DNA of 64,000 bases, taken from assembly GCA_018268375.1 (NCBI GenBank), contig JAFDWS010000001.1:140904-204903 (forward strand). The letters run 5' to 3'. Shown here piece after piece: positions 34,178 to 44,441 of this stretch. Position numbers and translations under genes: made by a program. Within the stretch, counting starts at the first letter, position 1, and every line of letters starts with the position of its first letter. This stretch comes from Armatimonadota bacterium. GTDB taxonomy: Bacteria; Armatimonadota; Fimbriimonadia; Fimbriimonadales; Fimbriimonadaceae. The notes under the pieces were generated by a model. The model had not been told where the DNA came from. It saw nothing but the letters and a program-made list of their open reading frames with translations, and made no database searches.

Positions 34178-34289
34178 TAATAAACGCAAACGCCCGGTCC
34201 GGCCAGGGTGCGCCCCATTCTGCCACAATGCCCTTCCGAAGATTGACTTACGGGCCTACGACCAACGGCCATGTTGAGGTTGCCAAAAG

Positions 34290-34568
34290 ATGCCCACCTA
34301 CGTTTACGAATGCTCGAAGTGTGAGACAACGTTCGAGGTCGAACAGAGGATCACGGAAGATCCTATCAAGGATTGTTCTTGTGGCGCGACCGGGACCGTC
34401 AAGCGCCTGATCCAGCCGACAGCGGTCATGTTCAAGGGCTCAGGCTTCCACATCAACGACTATAAGGGCGCGCCGCCTACAGCCAAGACCGACGACAAAG
34501 CCAGTACGCCCGAAGCACCGCAAAATTCCGAACCTTGCGGACCTTCCTGTTCTTGCGCCGAGGAATAA
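34290..34568 (+). CDS. FmdB-type zinc ribbon protein
   Basis: A 92-residue protein. MPTYVYECSKCETTFEVEQRI and the following CSCG form the CxxC...CxC zinc ribbon of the FmdB family (putative regulators of formamidase-like genes). The C-terminal half is low complexity with a second cysteine cluster (CGPSCSC), which might hold another metal. The ATG at 34290 lies 22 bases upstream of the gene for the DUF1592 protein at 34590, the next gene. Function is not established for the family. Confidence 0.85.
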   Translation: MPTYVYECSKCETTFEVEQRITEDPIKDCSCGATGTVKRLIQPTAVMFKGSGFHINDYKGAPPTAKTDDKASTPEAPQNSEPCGPSCSCAEE

Positions 34569-34589
34569 GGGCTACACTGAACCTGGCCC

Positions 34590-36872
34590 ATGCGTACAGG
34601 CACGATCCTCCTGATGGTGTCTTCAGGCCTGCTCTTCGGCTGGGCAGTCGCCACTCCCCGGGCCAGTACCGATCCGCTGGACGCGGAATTCAAGGCTAAA
34701 GTCTTCCCGATATTGCAGAAGCACTGTGCGAAGTGCCACTCGGGCAAGGCGCCTGCCGGTGGCTTGGCGCTCGACAAGGCTTACGACCTGAAGGCAGTTG
34801 TCGCCGACCCAGCTCGTTGGGAGCGTCTGGCGTTCAACGTCAAATCGAAGTCAATGCCCCCCGGTGGCGGTGGCCCCAGTGACGCCGAGCGCAGCCTTAT
34901 CGTGGATTGGGTGGGGCGTGCCCTTGCCACCGATTGCAACCTGGCCGATTCGGGCAAGGTGACCCTCAGGCGGCTCAATCGGACGCAGTACCAGAACACC
35001 GTCAAAGACCTGCTCGGCGTAGATGTTGACACCAAAGACTTCCCGTCCGACGATGTCGGGGCGGGCTTCGACGACATCGGCGAAGTCCTCTCCCTTTCGC
35101 CCCTCTATCTCGAGAAACTCATCACCGCAGCGGAATCGGTGGCGACCAAAGCGATCCAGGTTCCTAAGCCTTGGAAAGTTCAAGTTGAACTCGACCGGTG
35201 CAAGCCCACAGGCGGCGTAACGCTCGACGACAGCCAGGCAAACATGTTTTCCAATGGGGACTTCAAGACTGAAGTGACATTCGACAAAGCCGGCCCCTAC
35301 GTGTTGAAAATCGAGGCCTTCGGCACATTCGCCGGCGACGCCAATCCGCTGATGAGGGTCAGCCTCGGCGGAGTGGTGCTCGACACGGTCGAAGTCAAAG
35401 CGCCGGTGGAGAAGCCTGTTCAGTATCAAATTCCGTTTGAGATCGACCATGCTAGCATCCGCCAACTCTCCGTCGCCTTTATTAACGACTATTACGAGCC
35501 GCAAAACCCGGATCTGAAGCGACGCGACAGGAATTTGATTGTTCGCAGCGTTGCGTTCGAACGCCACGATTCCGGCCCCAAGTTGCCAAACGGGCCCATT
35601 ACTGCCCTTCCAAAATCTGCAACAGATCTCGACACGCCCCGCCAGGTGGTCTCAGCTTTCGCGAGTCGGGCGTGGCGGAGACCGGTCACCACTGCAGAGT
35701 CGGACCGTCTGATGGCACTCTATCTTGAGTCCACTAAGCGAGGAAACACGTACGAGGAAGCGGTCCAGGAGTGCGTTGTCGCGGTGCTGTGCTCGCCCAA
35801 GTTCCTCTTTCTTGCAGAGCCACAGCCCACGACGGCGAAAGTGAACGAGCCTCTTGGCGCCTACGAGGCAGCATCCCGTCTCAGTTATTTCCTGTGGGGG
35901 ACGATGCCGGACGACGCCTTGCTCAAAGATGCGGCCACCGGTCACCTTCTCGATCCCAAGGTGCTGGGAGACCAGGTCGAACGCATGCTCCAGAGCTCGA
36001 GGGCTCGGAACTTGGCCACCGATTTTGCTAGTCAATGGTTGACTTTACGCAAGCTCGAGACCGCCTCTCCCGCACCGATGCTGTTCCCAGAGTTCAACGA
36101 CGACCTTCGGGCGGACATGTTGATGGAGGTTCAGAGCAAGTTCATGGACGTCCTGAACAACGATCAGAGCATCCTTGAGTTCCTTGACTCCAAGACGACG
36201 TTCGTGAACGAACGCTTGGCAAAGGTCTACGGCATTCCCGGTGTGGCTGGCGACCACTTCAGAAGGGTCGAACTGCAGGACAAAAACCGTGGCGGCCTCG
36301 TCGCGATGGCGGGAGTGCTCACGGTCACCAGTAATCCCAATCGGACTTCGCCAGTCAAACGAGGCAAGTGGATCCTTGAGCAGATCCTTGGCACACCACC
36401 TCCGCCACCGCCGCCGGGGGCTGGTTCATTGCCTGAAGACCAGGCGATCAAGCCGACCATGACCATGAAGGAGAGGCTGGCCGTCCATCGAAAGAAGCCC
36501 GAATGTGCGACTTGTCACACAACGATGGACGCGATGGGGTTTTCCCTTGAGAACTTTGACCCCGTCGGTCGCTGGCGGGAGAAAGACGGGGACTTCCCCA
36601 TTGACGCCGAGGCCGAACTGCCGACCGGCGTGAAGGTCAAGGGAGCCGCCGGATTGAAGAAGGCACTGCTTGCAAGTAAGCGAGACTTTGTCCGATGTTT
36701 AGCCGAGAAACTGCTGACCTACGCGACCGGGCGTTCGATGAGACCGCAGGACAGTTGCCACATCGACAAGATCGTCGCCACGACCGAGAAGCAAGGGTTC
36801 AAGTTCCACGCCCTCATTCAGGCTGTCGTACACAGCGACCCCTTCTTGAAACGAACGACTCTGGAGAACTGA
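34590..36872 (+). CDS. DUF1592-family cytochrome c-like protein (planctomycete-type)
   Basis: A 760-residue exported protein of the DUF1587/DUF1592/DUF1588/DUF1585 family. An N-terminal signal segment (TGTILLMVSSGLLFGWAVA) is followed by a c-type haem motif CAKCH at about residue 46 in a cytochrome domain, then the DUF1587 block (VTLRRLNRTQYQNTVKDLLGVD), DUF1592 (AYEAASRLSYFLWGTMPDDALL), and a C-terminal CATCH motif at about residue 639 with DAMGFSLENFDPVGRWR. The family occurs with DUF1552 partners and is thought to act in cell-surface electron transfer or degradation. It is 24 bases from the DUF1552 gene. Confidence 0.9.
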   Translation: MRTGTILLMVSSGLLFGWAVATPRASTDPLDAEFKAKVFPILQKHCAKCHSGKAPAGGLALDKAYDLKAVVADPARWERLAFNVKSKSMPPGGGGPSDAERSLIVDWVGRALATDCNLADSGKVTLRRLNRTQYQNTVKDLLGVDVDTKDFPSDDVGAGFDDIGEVLSLSPLYLEKLITAAESVATKAIQVPKPWKVQVELDRCKPTGGVTLDDSQANMFSNGDFKTEVTFDKAGPYVLKIEAFGTFAGDANPLMRVSLGGVVLDTVEVKAPVEKPVQYQIPFEIDHASIRQLSVAFINDYYEPQNPDLKRRDRNLIVRSVAFERHDSGPKLPNGPITALPKSATDLDTPRQVVSAFASRAWRRPVTTAESDRLMALYLESTKRGNTYEEAVQECVVAVLCSPKFLFLAEPQPTTAKVNEPLGAYEAASRLSYFLWGTMPDDALLKDAATGHLLDPKVLGDQVERMLQSSRARNLATDFASQWLTLRKLETASPAPMLFPEFNDDLRADMLMEVQSKFMDVLNNDQSILEFLDSKTTFVNERLAKVYGIPGVAGDHFRRVELQDKNRGGLVAMAGVLTVTSNPNRTSPVKRGKWILEQILGTPPPPPPPGAGSLPEDQAIKPTMTMKERLAVHRKKPECATCHTTMDAMGFSLENFDPVGRWREKDGDFPIDAEAELPTGVKVKGAAGLKKALLASKRDFVRCLAEKLLTYATGRSMRPQDSCHIDKIVATTEKQGFKFHALIQAVVHSDPFLKRTTLEN

Positions 36873-36895
36873 TCGTACAATGAACGGACGACCGC

Positions 36896-38215
36896 ATGGG
36901 ACACATTGACCGAAGAACCTTCTTGCGCGGCGTAGGCGTCAGCCTCGCCCTTCCCTATTTGGAAGCAATGGCCCCTTTGCGAGCCCTCGCCTCTGGGACC
37001 CAGCCTCCGGTGCGACTCGCGTTTTGCTTTGTCCCGAACGGCATCGACATGGCCAACTGGACACCAGCAACTAGTGGCGCCCTGGAGTTGTCGCCGATCT
37101 TGCAGCCCTTGGCCAACGTAAAGGACAGCCTGAACGTGGTGACCGGCCTCGCTCAAATGAACGCTTTCGCTTTGGGGGACGGGCCCGGCGACCATGCCCG
37201 CTCCTGTGCGGCATGGCTGACCGGCGTCCATCCCAAGAAGACCTCAGGCTCCGACATCACGGGCGGCATCTCCGCCGACCAAGTGGCTGCCCAGCACATA
37301 GGCGGCTCCACGAAGTTCGCGAGCCTTGAAATCGGCTGTGAGCGCGGAGCTCTCGCTGGAGACTGCGACTCGGGCTATTCCTGCGCTTACTCCTCGACGA
37401 TCAGTTGGCGGGGCCCGTCGACTCCCAACGCCAAGGATGTGAGCCCGCGCGCGGTCTTCGAGAGGCTCTTCGGTAGCGGCGGGCAGGAAGAGACCAACGT
37501 CCGTCGCATCTCACGAAGGAGCATCCTCGATTTCGTTTCTGAAGACGCCGACGCGCTGAGGTCTCAACTCGGCCGCCGAGACCAAATGAAACTCGATGAA
37601 TACTTACAGGCGGTCAAGGAGATTGAAACTCGCTTGACCAAGTACGAATCGGAGAACGCCAAAGAGATTGCGGCGAGCCATGCGAAGCCGTCCTCGACTC
37701 CGAGTGACCGTGGGGAGCACATTCGGCTCCTGGGCGACATGATGATCCTCGCTTTCCAAGCCGACTTGACGCGCGTCTGCACGTTCATGTTCGCCAACGA
37801 GGGCCATAACCGGCCCTACCGCGAGATCGGCATCACCGACGGCCACCACGACATCAGCCACCATGGCAACGAGGCCGCCAAGCTCGAGAAGAAGAAGCAA
37901 ATCGATACTTACCACGTACAGCAGCTCGCCTATATCCTCGAGAAAATGAAGGCCACAAAGGAAGCGGGGGGATCGTTGCTGGACAATACGCTCCTCGTTT
38001 ACGGCGGTGGCATCAGCGATGGCAATCGGCACAACCACGACGAGCTTCCGATCCTCGTGGCAGGCAAGGCAGGTGGAAAGCTGAAGGCGGGCCGGCACCT
38101 GGTGGCTAACGCGCAGACGCCCATGAACAACCTCCTGCTCTCCGCCCTTGACCTCGTCGGCGTCGATTTGGACAAGCTCGGTGACAGCACGGGCAAGATG
38201 CAGGGGCTTTTCTAA
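36896..38215 (+). CDS. DUF1552 domain protein (Tat-exported)
   Basis: A 439-residue protein of the DUF1552 family. The N-terminus DRRTFLRGVGVSLALPYLEA is a twin-arginine signal, so it is folded before export. The mature part contains the family blocks LAFCFVPNGIDMANW, RSCAAWLTGVHPKKTSGSDITGGISADQVAA and EGHNRPYREIGITDGHHDISHH, with many conserved His/Asp residues suggesting metal binding (alkaline-phosphatase/sulfatase-like fold by superfamily). It directly follows the DUF1592 cytochrome gene, as in planctomycetes and related bacteria. The function is not established. Confidence 0.9.
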   Translation: MGHIDRRTFLRGVGVSLALPYLEAMAPLRALASGTQPPVRLAFCFVPNGIDMANWTPATSGALELSPILQPLANVKDSLNVVTGLAQMNAFALGDGPGDHARSCAAWLTGVHPKKTSGSDITGGISADQVAAQHIGGSTKFASLEIGCERGALAGDCDSGYSCAYSSTISWRGPSTPNAKDVSPRAVFERLFGSGGQEETNVRRISRRSILDFVSEDADALRSQLGRRDQMKLDEYLQAVKEIETRLTKYESENAKEIAASHAKPSSTPSDRGEHIRLLGDMMILAFQADLTRVCTFMFANEGHNRPYREIGITDGHHDISHHGNEAAKLEKKKQIDTYHVQQLAYILEKMKATKEAGGSLLDNTLLVYGGGISDGNRHNHDELPILVAGKAGGKLKAGRHLVANAQTPMNNLLLSALDLVGVDLDKLGDSTGKMQGLF

Positions 38216-38236
38216 GAGCCCACCACACGGACTTGA

Positions 38237-38270
38237 GAAGGCGGGCCAGACTACTGTCGAGCCCGCCTTC
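38237..38270. terminator. Hairpin between convergent genes (possible terminator)
   Basis: A 10-bp perfect inverted repeat GAAGGCGGGC (38237-38246) and GCCCGCCTTC (38261-38270) with a 14-base loop lies between the DUF1552 gene and the BMP lipoprotein gene, which converge here. No run of T follows on either side, so intrinsic termination is uncertain. Confidence 0.45.
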
Positions 38271-38275
38271 GTGCG

Positions 38276-39439
38276 CTACTTCAAGCCCGCGATGAACGAG
38301 TTATAGGTCGCCTCATCGACAGGAACCTTGATCTCACCGGAGATCACCTTCGCCTTGATCGCGTCCAGTTTCTTCAGGTTTTCGTCGCCGATGATGCCCT
38401 TCGTGTACTTGAACTCTGAAGTACCGACGCCGCCGGCCTTCAGGTCGTAGACGACGGCCCCGGCAGTGAACTTGCCGTCCTTGAGGTCGCGGATGGTCAT
38501 GAAGACGCCCTCGTCCACATGCTTGATCATGGAGGTCAGGACACGACCTGGTTCAAGATCGTCTTGGTCGCTGTCGACGCCGATCGCGAACTTCTTCTTG
38601 TCCTTCGCTGAAGCGATGACACCGAGCCCGGCCCTGCCTGCCGCGTGGTAGACGATATCGGCCCCCGAGCCGAACAGAAGGTCGGCGGCAACTTTGGCCT
38701 TGTCTTGATTCACCCAGTCGCCCGTGTACTTCGCCGGAAGGATCTCCGTCGCCTTATTGGCTTGCTTGGCGCCCGCAGCGTAGCCATACTGGAACTTCTT
38801 AATCAAGGGCAGTTCCATGCCGCCGACGAACCCTAGCTTGTGCGTCTTGGAGACGAGACCGGCCAGGTAGCCGACGAGGAAACTTCCCTCTTGTTCGGTG
38901 AACTGGATCGTGCGGACGTTGTCCATTGCGAGGGGCTCACCGTCGATGCTGACGAATTTGACCGTTGGGTTGTTCGGAGCAACCTGCTCGATCGCCGTCC
39001 GCATGCTGATTCCGACGCCGATCACGATGATGGCGCCCTTGTCAGCCATGCTTTGGAGGTTGTTGGCGTAGTCGCTCTCTTTCGTGCTCTCAACCTTCAG
39101 AATCTCGGCTCCCAGCTCTTTCTCAGCCTTTTGGCACCCGCGCCAGGCACTATCGTTGAACGACTTGTCACCAAGGCCGCCCGTATCGAAGACGATCCCG
39201 ACCTTGACCTTGCCCTGGATCGGCGCTCCGCTCGTAGTGCCGGTGCTGCCACCCGTACCTGTCGTCGTGCTCGACGTTCCCCCGGTCCCCGTCGTAGTGC
39301 TCGTTGTGGAGCCTGTCGTGATGCCCGTGTCACCGCCAGTGCCGGTACTCCCGCCCGTCGGCCCGCTCGACCCTCCGTTGCACCCTGTCAAGATCAAAAG
39401 GCCAGCATAGGCCAGGCCTGTCCAAATCGTTTGTCTCAT
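38276..39439 (-). CDS. BMP family ABC transporter substrate-binding lipoprotein
   Basis: A 387-residue solute-binding protein. The lipobox is LTGCNGG (Cys about residue 20). A Gly/Thr/Ser linker of about 50 residues follows, then the BMP fold (VGIVFDTGGLGDKSFNDSAW, IVIGVGISMRTAIEQVA, GSFLVGYLAGLVSKTHKLGFVGGMELPLI, ADIVYHAAGRAGLGVI). Bmp proteins bind nucleosides such as purines. The permease and ATPase genes that normally accompany it are absent, so it is an orphan receptor here. The linker is unusually long and repetitive, and would act as a flexible tether on the membrane. Confidence 0.92.
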   Translation of the reverse strand: MRQTIWTGLAYAGLLILTGCNGGSSGPTGGSTGTGGDTGITTGSTTSTTTGTGGTSSTTTGTGGSTGTTSGAPIQGKVKVGIVFDTGGLGDKSFNDSAWRGCQKAEKELGAEILKVESTKESDYANNLQSMADKGAIIVIGVGISMRTAIEQVAPNNPTVKFVSIDGEPLAMDNVRTIQFTEQEGSFLVGYLAGLVSKTHKLGFVGGMELPLIKKFQYGYAAGAKQANKATEILPAKYTGDWVNQDKAKVAADLLFGSGADIVYHAAGRAGLGVIASAKDKKKFAIGVDSDQDDLEPGRVLTSMIKHVDEGVFMTIRDLKDGKFTAGAVVYDLKAGGVGTSEFKYTKGIIGDENLKKLDAIKAKVISGEIKVPVDEATYNSFIAGLK

Positions 39440-39516
39440 GACCTTCTCTTTGAGTCCGGTACAATGGCACGATAACCACCGGGCCGTCCTGGCCCAATCA
39501 CCGAGGATCCCCGAAC

Positions 39517-40074
39517 TTGCTCACTGTTAATCTTACCAAACCCGAACTGACGTTCGACGCTGTCCGAAAGGCGTATAAAGACCTCAAACCCACCGATGCC
39601 GCGCTCGTCGCAACCGCGTTGATTGAGGCTGGAAAGTTCGCGAAGGCAAGCCATGACGGCATGGATTACGAATGGACTTCTGACGACTACTCCGGCCTGA
39701 CAAAGTCTTTGTTCGTCGAGGTCGCGCAAGTTCAAGAGGGCGCCCCCGAAAAGCCGAAGAAGGCAGCAGCGCCGGAGGCAGAAGAGATCGTCACCCTCCA
39801 GGTTCATCTCAAGCCTTCTCAGATGGCCGCGGACAAGGTGCTCGGCGACCGAGAAGACCTGAAGACTTTCGTTTCTGACGTGCTGGGAGAAGGCGTGGAG
39901 TACCTCTTCTCCCCGACGGACATCGGCTGGCAGTGGACGCTTGAGCGCGTTAACTGGGCCACTCTCTCCGGCGGTGAGCTGAGGCGGCGCGTCAAATTCA
40001 AACCGGTCTTTGACGAGGGCGCCGTCGCCGTCGAACTCGGGCCTGGCGGAAAGCGCAAGGCACCGAAGAAGTAA
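39517..40074 (+). CDS. Protein of unknown function (185 aa)
   Basis: A 185-residue soluble protein with two halves separated by a Pro/Ala/Lys linker (GAPEKPKKAAAPEAEE, about residues 76-92). The N-terminal half is helical (FDAVRKAYKDLKPTDAALVATALIEAGKFAKA), the C-terminal half is beta-rich (TLQVHLKPSQ, VEYLFSPTDIGWQWTLERVNW, RRRVKFKPVFDEGAVAVELG) and ends in a basic KRKAPKK tail. No family recognised. The start is TTG at 39517 with GAGGA upstream. It is divergent from the BMP lipoprotein and convergent with transketolase. Confidence 0.6.
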   Translation: MLTVNLTKPELTFDAVRKAYKDLKPTDAALVATALIEAGKFAKASHDGMDYEWTSDDYSGLTKSLFVEVAQVQEGAPEKPKKAAAPEAEEIVTLQVHLKPSQMAADKVLGDREDLKTFVSDVLGEGVEYLFSPTDIGWQWTLERVNWATLSGGELRRRVKFKPVFDEGAVAVELGPGGKRKAPKK

Positions 40075-40080
40075 GACCGC

Positions 40081-42069
40081 TTACTCTTTTCCGAGCAACG
40101 CTAAGGCGGTCGCGACAACGTTCTCGACCGTGAAACCGAATTCCTTGAAAAGCACGTTGGCCGGTGCCGAGGCCCCGAAGTGATCCAAGCCCACATGGGC
40201 TTGTGCGTAACGGTCCCAACCGAGCGTCGTGCCTGCTTCGATCGATACAGTCGGGATGGCCTTAGGCAACGTCGATGCTCGGTAAGTCTCGGCCTGTTGC
40301 TCGAAGAGGAACCACGAAGGCATTGAAACCACGCGAGTTGCGATTCCCTGTTTTTCGAGCTCTTCGCCCCCTTTGACCGCAAGTTCCAGCTCGGAGCCGC
40401 TTGCCACGAGAATCATCGAGGGCTGTCCACCGCTTGCTTCGCGGACGACATAGGCGCCTCTTTCCGCAGGGTGCTTCGTCACCATGCCCCCTGAGAGGAT
40501 GGGCAACTTCTGGCGGGACAAAACGATGGCGGTAGGCGTTGAGGCCGACTCAAGGGCGATCTTCCAGGCAACCGCGGTCTCGTTGCCGTCCGCCGGCCTG
40601 AAGACATTGAAGTTTGGGATCGCCCGCAGCGACATGAGGTGCTCCACGGGCTGGTGGGTCGGCCCGTCTTCCCCGAGGCCGATCGAATCGTGCGAAAAGG
40701 CCATGATGCTCGGGCACTGCATCAGAGCGGAGAGCCTCAGCGACGGGCGGCAGTAGTCACTGAAGATGAGGAATGTGCCACCGTAGGCACGGGTGCCGCC
40801 GTGCAGGGTCATCCCGTTCACGATCGCTGCCATGGCGTGCTCCCGCACTCCGTAGTTCACGTTGCGTCCTGCAGGGTTGGAGGGATCACACGTGGTCGAC
40901 GATTTGATGTGCGTCTTGACGCTCTCCGCAAGGTCGGCGCAACCCCCTACGAGAGTCGGCAGCTTCTCGGCAATGGCATTGATGACCGCATTGCTCTGGT
41001 CGCGGGTCGCACCGGCTTCTTCAAAGGAAGGCAACTGCGAGACCCAATCGCGGCCAAAGTCGCCGTTCATCAAGCGGCGGAGCTCTTCGGCCTGCGTCGG
41101 AAAGGCCCCGGCGTATTGGTCGAGCGAGTCAGACCAAGCACTCTGCGCCGCCTTCCCCTTTTCCAATGCAGTTCTGTAGAACCGTAACGCGTCCGGATCG
41201 ACCCAAAAGTCTTCTTCGGGAATTCCCAACGCTTCCTTGCTCAAAAAGACTTCTTCGACGCCGAGCGCTGCTCCATGCGAAGAGGACTTCCCCGCCTTGT
41301 GGGGCGAACCGAAGCCGATCGTGGTCCTGCAAATGATGAGAGAGGGCCGATCGGTATCCGTGCGGGCAGCTTGAAGGCATCCGTCGACAGCATCGACGTC
41401 CATGCCGTCGCACCGCCAAACCCCCCAGCCGAGTGCCCGGTACCGCCCCTCGACGTCTTCTGTGAAGGATAGGTCGGTGCTTCCATCGATCGTGATCTTG
41501 TTATCGTCGTAGAGGACGATGAGTTTTCCCAGACGTTGGTGACCGGCGAAAGAGCAGGCCTCGTTCGAAACGCCCTCCATGAGGTCACCGTCCGATGCGA
41601 TCACGTAAGTGCGGTGGTCGATCACGTCGTGCCCAGGACGGTTGTAAGCCGCCGCTAGGAACCGCTCTGACAGCGCCATACCGACCGCTGTCGAAATCCC
41701 TTGGCCGAGCGGCCCGGTCGCCATTTCGACTCCCGGGGTCAGGTGGTTCTCCGGATGTCCTGGAGTAGCGCTCCCCCACTGCCTGAACTGTTTCAAATCC
41801 TCCAACGTCAATTCATAGCCCGTCAAAAACAGCAGGGCGTACAGCAACATGGAACCATGGCCCGCGGACAGCACAAAACGGTCACGGTCGAACCACTTGG
41901 GGTCGGCCGGATTGTGCTTTAAGTGTCTCGTCCAGAGCGCATGGGCCATCGCGGCGGCGCCCATCGGCATGCCAGGATGCCCGGAGTTGGCCTTTTGAAC
42001 CGCGTCCATCGCCAACCCCCGGATCACGTTCACGCAAGTCTGCTCTAGGTCGACGGTGGTTGGGATCAC
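40081..42069 (-). CDS. tkt: Transketolase
   Basis: A 662-residue thiamine diphosphate enzyme. [28 protein letters not shown], and [36 protein letters not shown] (the TPP-binding GDG(x)nN motif) are in the first half; YGVREHAM and [14 protein letters not shown] in the second. It moves two-carbon units in the pentose phosphate pathway. I chose GTG 42069 (ATCCCAACCACC follows) because it begins the normal domain; an open frame runs further upstream but would overlap the divergent gene. It is divergent from the gene at 42105, with only 35 bases between them. Confidence 0.95.
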   Translation of the reverse strand: MIPTTVDLEQTCVNVIRGLAMDAVQKANSGHPGMPMGAAAMAHALWTRHLKHNPADPKWFDRDRFVLSAGHGSMLLYALLFLTGYELTLEDLKQFRQWGSATPGHPENHLTPGVEMATGPLGQGISTAVGMALSERFLAAAYNRPGHDVIDHRTYVIASDGDLMEGVSNEACSFAGHQRLGKLIVLYDDNKITIDGSTDLSFTEDVEGRYRALGWGVWRCDGMDVDAVDGCLQAARTDTDRPSLIICRTTIGFGSPHKAGKSSSHGAALGVEEVFLSKEALGIPEEDFWVDPDALRFYRTALEKGKAAQSAWSDSLDQYAGAFPTQAEELRRLMNGDFGRDWVSQLPSFEEAGATRDQSNAVINAIAEKLPTLVGGCADLAESVKTHIKSSTTCDPSNPAGRNVNYGVREHAMAAIVNGMTLHGGTRAYGGTFLIFSDYCRPSLRLSALMQCPSIMAFSHDSIGLGEDGPTHQPVEHLMSLRAIPNFNVFRPADGNETAVAWKIALESASTPTAIVLSRQKLPILSGGMVTKHPAERGAYVVREASGGQPSMILVASGSELELAVKGGEELEKQGIATRVVSMPSWFLFEQQAETYRASTLPKAIPTVSIEAGTTLGWDRYAQAHVGLDHFGASAPANVLFKEFGFTVENVVATALALLGKE

Positions 42070-42104
42070 AGCATGACAATACCCCTTCAGGTAGGCTCGA
42101 ACCC

Positions 42105-44441
42105 ATGACGGTGGCACTGCTTTGCGCCGCCTTGCTTTCTCGCCCTGTGTGGCAGGTGAACACCAACAACACCCTCTTGTGGGAAGGCAAGCCTTACATG
42201 CCAGTCGGCATCGAAGTCAACGGCGACGCTGGCGCCATAGACGCCGCGCTCAAGACCGGAGTCCGAGACTTCCTTGTCGATCTCCCTGCCGACGGAACTG
42301 GCTGGAGCGAGTCGTTTGCGGCTCTGGAGGCGGCTGGCGCGCGCTACATGGTCGAACTGTCCAATATGCCGCCGACCCGGGAAGCCGTCATGGTCGATCC
42401 CGCCGGATACAGGATCCCGGACGTAACACGAAAGACGACCATCGACGTTCCGATGCCGGAAGCGAGCGAGGCCCTCGTCGTACTTGCTGTTGTCCGCGAC
42501 GGATCGGTCCGTTGGTCCAAAAGAGTGCCGGTCGTTGACGGCCGTCTCCACCTTGATGTCGACCCATTGGTCGAAGTCCCTCATGTTCTCCTTGTCTATC
42601 CGGTCGTCCGCACCCTTGAAGCGCCTGACTTTTTCGAAGGTCTGGACAGTTACCGCGACCGTCTCCTCGGGTCGGTGACAGCCCACAAACCCGGTGCAGG
42701 CTTCCGCGGCTTCGTGGGCCCGCTCGGGCGAGGTATCCAATTCCCCGGCGCGGACACCGACTACGTCCCTTGTTCGCGCCTCTTTCAAGCTGAATTGGCG
42801 GCGTACCTGGAGCAAAAGTACGCGAGCGTTTCGACTTCGTTGAAGGCTTGGGCTCTCTCAGCCAACGACATCACCGAGTTCGGGCACTTGGCCCGGCTCG
42901 TGCCCCTTTGGTCGGAAACACGTGGAGTGGAGAGTTTGTGGGACTCTGAAACTGACCACCTTTATGGCGTTGACCGCAAGACTTCCCTTGCCTGGCGAGA
43001 TATTCGAACAGTCCTTCGTAACGTCGCCCAGAAACGAGTCCAAAACTTCGTCTCGAACCTGCAGGCGCAGTCGTCCGCTCCCGTACTCTTTACTTGGACT
43101 GGCTGGAACGGCCCTTATTCCCAGACCGACGTTCCGATCGACGGCGTCGCATTCTCGACTGGGGCGGGACTTTCCGTAGCTGAGTTGATTGACCGCGCTG
43201 CACGCCCCGTGTCAGCGATCATCAGGCGTAAGAAGCCCGGCATGGTCATCGCGAAGAACCTCTCGACGAAGGGTGGCGCAAGCTCCGAGGATGCGGTCGC
43301 CGAACTTGAAGGGATGGGAGTGCGAGGTTTCTTCTTCTCCGACTACGACGCCACTTCCGCGGCCAAGATCGCTCAAATGGCCAGTGCTAGGGCAAGCGAC
43401 ACTTCGGCGAGCGAATGGACCGTGCATCCTCTGTTCTATCCCGAAGCTGCGCGCGACCCGGCGGTGCCCATGCGCCTGGCGGGAGGACTCTGGTGGTTGC
43501 CTTCACCAACTCCCGGCACCCGGCTCATCCTTGGCGCGGGGTTCGAAGGATATCGGCTTGAGGACGCCAGCGGCACCGTACATGCGCTTTGGGCCACTGA
43601 ACAACCGGTCAAGACGACGATCCGGGTTGACGACCCCAAAGCGGTTTCGATCACGACCGCCGACGGTCAGCCCGTGGACTTCAAGATCAAGAAGAAGGAC
43701 ATAGAGTTGGAGGTTCCGACCAGCCCCATTTTGATCCGAGGTTCCGAGCAAGTGCCCGTGCCAATGCCATCGATGGCCGACGTGACGGCGTCATTGACCA
43801 TCCTGTTCGACCAGTTCGAGAACCAGGTCAACCCAAACGGGAACGAACAGTACATTTTTGCAGAGGCGGTTAAGGGTTTCGACCGGACCCCAGGCAGCAG
43901 CTTCATGACCTTGCGGACACAACTGAACCGCATGTTGCCAAAGGCGGCGCCCTACGTCTGGATCGCAGCCTCTCGTTCCACGAAGCACAATTTTGGTGAG
44001 GCAGGTCCAGTTTCAGGATCCTCGAGTGACAATGTCCTCATGACGTCGACCCGCTTTGCGCCATCTGGAGGCCGACTCTCGGCCGAATACCCCCTGACGC
44101 CGAGAAAGTCAGGCGTGTACGGGATCTGGGTCGCTGCCCAAATCCCCGACGAACTTCGTTCCCAAGTTCGCGTTTTCGCTGGGGACAGAATGCTTGGGCC
44201 ACCTGAGAAGCCCACCAGCTTCTACGGCGACGGATTCGCTTGGTACAAGTTTGGCGAGATTGAACTTCCGCGGAGCTTGACGAGTTTTCGCTTCGAGTGC
44301 CCCGCTGGAGCACACGCTAACGTCGCCCTCGACGTCGTGCTTTTGGCCCCCACCGGTTTCCGACCAGAGGGCCCGCGAATTCCAAGCGCTTGGTTGAAGG
44401 AAGTCCAACCGGTCAAGGTCCCGAAACCAGGAAAGGGTTAG
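42105..44441 (+). CDS. Large secreted protein, glycoside-hydrolase-like
   Basis: A 778-residue protein. It starts with a short hydrophobic segment ([16 protein letters not shown]), then [22 protein letters not shown], which is like the opening strand of TIM-barrel glycosidases (beta-galactosidase / GH42-like), followed by [12 protein letters not shown] and later a region with many Trp/Tyr/Arg/Asp. The second half (from about residue 480) looks like carbohydrate-binding beta-sandwich modules ([21 protein letters not shown]). I chose ATG 42105 for the signal-like N-terminus. Its 3' end overlaps the VanX-like gene by 29 bases. The catalytic residues were not identified, so the enzymatic role is uncertain. 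Confidence 0.6.
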   Translation: MTVALLCAALLSRPVWQVNTNNTLLWEGKPYMPVGIEVNGDAGAIDAALKTGVRDFLVDLPADGTGWSESFAALEAAGARYMVELSNMPPTREAVMVDPAGYRIPDVTRKTTIDVPMPEASEALVVLAVVRDGSVRWSKRVPVVDGRLHLDVDPLVEVPHVLLVYPVVRTLEAPDFFEGLDSYRDRLLGSVTAHKPGAGFRGFVGPLGRGIQFPGADTDYVPCSRLFQAELAAYLEQKYASVSTSLKAWALSANDITEFGHLARLVPLWSETRGVESLWDSETDHLYGVDRKTSLAWRDIRTVLRNVAQKRVQNFVSNLQAQSSAPVLFTWTGWNGPYSQTDVPIDGVAFSTGAGLSVAELIDRAARPVSAIIRRKKPGMVIAKNLSTKGGASSEDAVAELEGMGVRGFFFSDYDATSAAKIAQMASARASDTSASEWTVHPLFYPEAARDPAVPMRLAGGLWWLPSPTPGTRLILGAGFEGYRLEDASGTVHALWATEQPVKTTIRVDDPKAVSITTADGQPVDFKIKKKDIELEVPTSPILIRGSEQVPVPMPSMADVTASLTILFDQFENQVNPNGNEQYIFAEAVKGFDRTPGSSFMTLRTQLNRMLPKAAPYVWIAASRSTKHNFGEAGPVSGSSSDNVLMTSTRFAPSGGRLSAEYPLTPRKSGVYGIWVAAQIPDELRSQVRVFAGDRMLGPPEKPTSFYGDGFAWYKFGEIELPRSLTSFRFECPAGAHANVALDVVLLAPTGFRPEGPRIPSAWLKEVQPVKVPKPGKG

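Noticed and set aside
39229..39379. Repetitive stretch that could be taken as a CRISPR-like or tandem repeat
   Set aside because: It encodes the Gly/Thr/Ser linker of the BMP lipoprotein; units are short, irregular and in-frame.
39461..39466. TACAAT as a -10 for the gene at 39517
   Set aside because: No -35 at the right distance and the distance to the start is unusual; not reported as a promoter.
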